From positions 2,313,782 through 2,377,781 of the forward strand of contig NW_008708846.1 of assembly GCF_000327385.1 (NCBI RefSeq): 64,000 bases of DNA, given 5' to 3'. A program made the position numbers and the translations under genes. The DNA is from Lottia gigantea. Taxonomy: Eukaryota > Mollusca > Gastropoda > Lottiidae. The notes under the pieces were generated by a model. The model was not told the origin of the DNA. It ran no database searches and worked only from the letters and a program-made list of their open reading frames with translations. Shown here piece by piece: positions 62,401 through 64,000 of this stretch (its first letter is position 1; every line of letters begins with the position of its first letter).

Positions 62401-64000
62401 CTCCCCCCCCCCCTCCCACGAAAATAAAAAACCAAAAGAATACAGTTCTGAGAGCTCAATAATGAATGAAATCCTTATAGACATTTTAAAACTCATTGAC
62501 CTACAATAATGAATTATTAATTTGATATCTTTAGACAGAAGTGAGAAAAAATAGTAACCAATATCCAAATATGACAATGATACTGTATCAGTTTCTTGTG
62601 AATAGACACGGTGCTTAAACCCTTCTATCTATTGTTGGCAATGTTGTTTCACCTGCAAGAATGTCCAATCTGCTTCAATTATCAAACAATATATTCAAAT
62701 AGCCGAACTCACGCCTGCATTTAATTGTAACGGAAACGCGTGACCAATAGTTAAATGTCGTCAAATTGGGGCTCTTCTTTTTCAATCGGAAGAATAGACG
62801 GCTGCTTGTTTTGCCTTTGATAACCTTCATTTGAACTGTCCGAGAGCAAACAGTCGGCAAGATGACTTGTTTTTCTTCGAAAAGAGATGAAAACTATCCA
62901 TTGCTTTCTTTTCCCATAACGTTAATCATGTTATTGTAAAATTACCTACTAACAATGCCACTGCCGCTCAGATGTGACAATAAACAGAGATTCAAGTGTA
63001 TTGCAGGATATGTAGACAACATTGATGTAGACCAAACATTGCACCCCGATTGGCTATGTCGATCATCAGAAGCAAATTGGAATTTTTGATTCTCTTCTTT
63101 CATAAGAAAATATGAAAATCGGTACTTTTTTTTATCAAAAAAGCATGAAGGCTTATTAATTTTTAAATAAGAATCTCAGAGTTGCTAAAAATGTAGATGT
63201 CCTGGATTTTGATATATTACACCATATTCTGGTTGGTTGGTTGATTTGTTGTCCTGTCAGCTGAGAAACTTTTCGCCAATTTGACTTTGATTTGCAGTTT
63301 GCACTCCATCACACCTCGTAAAATGACTGTTAGTTTATTAGTCGGTGATGGCTGTCCATCTTAAAAAAATATGACGGCTACTGAAATGACTGACATGCGA
63401 CATTTCACCTTTATTAGGATATTTTTCAATAAGTGGGGATGTTAGTAGAAGGGATTAAGAAAATTCTCTCTGTCAGTTTACTTGTATTAGACAAAATGAC
63501 ACAAATTTATAGTCAATTTTTATTTGACCACTAAAAATGCTGATTCTATCTCTTTCACTATGGCTTGACCTAGGCCTAATGTTATATTGAACAAAACCTG
63601 TCCGAGTTTGGTTTTTATACCACTTTTTCTCCAACATTTATTTTAATAGCACTATTTTGAAAACCACCTCACAGAGGCGGGAGGGATTCTTCTGTAAAAG
63701 TTACCCTTATTTCCTAAACAAAGTTAAAATAAGCTCTACAGTACATATTAAGATTGCACAAGGCACATACCAAAACACAGAATTGGGATTTAATACAAAA
63801 TAAATTTTCTCTGAACTACTATGCATTATACATATTTCATGTAAGTTTTCAGTTCTAATTTGACTGTATCTTTTTCAGAGAGGGTGGCGACCCATTTTAA
63901 CGTTAGTTGATGCAATCTGTAACAACATGAGGCATAAAAATTTAAACCTCGATGCATTAAAGAGCAATTAGTGCAGAAGTCGTACGATAGCAGAAGTAAG
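59456..64000. other. Non-genic right end with a pyrimidine-rich tract
   Basis: About 60040-60230 is a strongly pyrimidine-rich stretch (for example CCTTTTTCTCCCCTCCTACC). A CTAC microsatellite lies near 61207-61225 and a C run at 62403-62413. GGCCCCGTCACACTGGCAA at 61270 resembles termini of invertebrate MITEs, but no partner end was seen. No gene recognised. Confidence 0.5.

Overview
The window is AT-rich metazoan DNA. Genes are split by many short GT-AG introns, and introns and intergenic DNA are full of short non-autonomous transposons (MITEs), tRNA-derived SINEs and minisatellites. Protein similarity and repeat style suggest a lophotrochozoan, most likely a mollusc; this is inference, since no marker fixes the species.

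From 215 to 44696 on the + strand lies most of one host gene, the ZFC3H1 orthologue, the zinc-finger scaffold of the nuclear PAXT/exosome RNA-decay connection. I trace 31 exons, about 4.9 kb of coding sequence (about 1,630 codons), whose phases fit at every junction except one uncertain donor (exon 3). The true 5' end is to the left of the window. In order the exons give a charged/acidic N-terminal part, a proline-rich segment, a YD-motif repeat, an acidic LPKHKPVV segment, coiled coils, a basic linker, a CX7CX4CX3H zinc finger split by an intron, and a long HAT/TPR-like helical C-terminus ending at TAA 44694-44696. A 564-base run of N (14640-15203) lies in intron 18 and removes no exon as judged from protein continuity. 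A 3' UTR with AATAAA near 46268 probably follows.

The most unusual structure is a pair of minisatellites inside this gene. At 8652-10110 a unit of exactly 74 bp, present 20 times, is built from the last 41 nt of exon 11 plus the first 33 nt of its intron, so the 5' splice site is copied 20 times. At 22690-23700 an unrelated 57/60-bp unit, present 18 times, is built from the end of exon 20 plus its 5' splice site, and most copies keep the reading frame. The same kind of event thus happened twice in one gene.

Mobile DNA: a nearly intact 3.7-kb DNA transposon (24887-28615, TIRs and ATAT duplication, minus-strand transposase with two in-frame stops) sits inside an older palindromic MITE. There are also a hAT-type MITE with perfect 8-bp target duplication (42181-42604), a 420-bp near-perfect foldback element (6462-6882), several TTAA-adjacent palindromic MITE families, a tRNA-derived SINE family with five copies, and a LINE 3' end (about 2370-2925).

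From about 46.3 kb to the right end I find no convincing gene. There is one 84-codon minus-strand ORF at 46753-47007 that may be an exon, scattered repeat remnants, long G tracts and a pyrimidine-rich stretch. This part is either intergenic or a long intron of an unseen gene.
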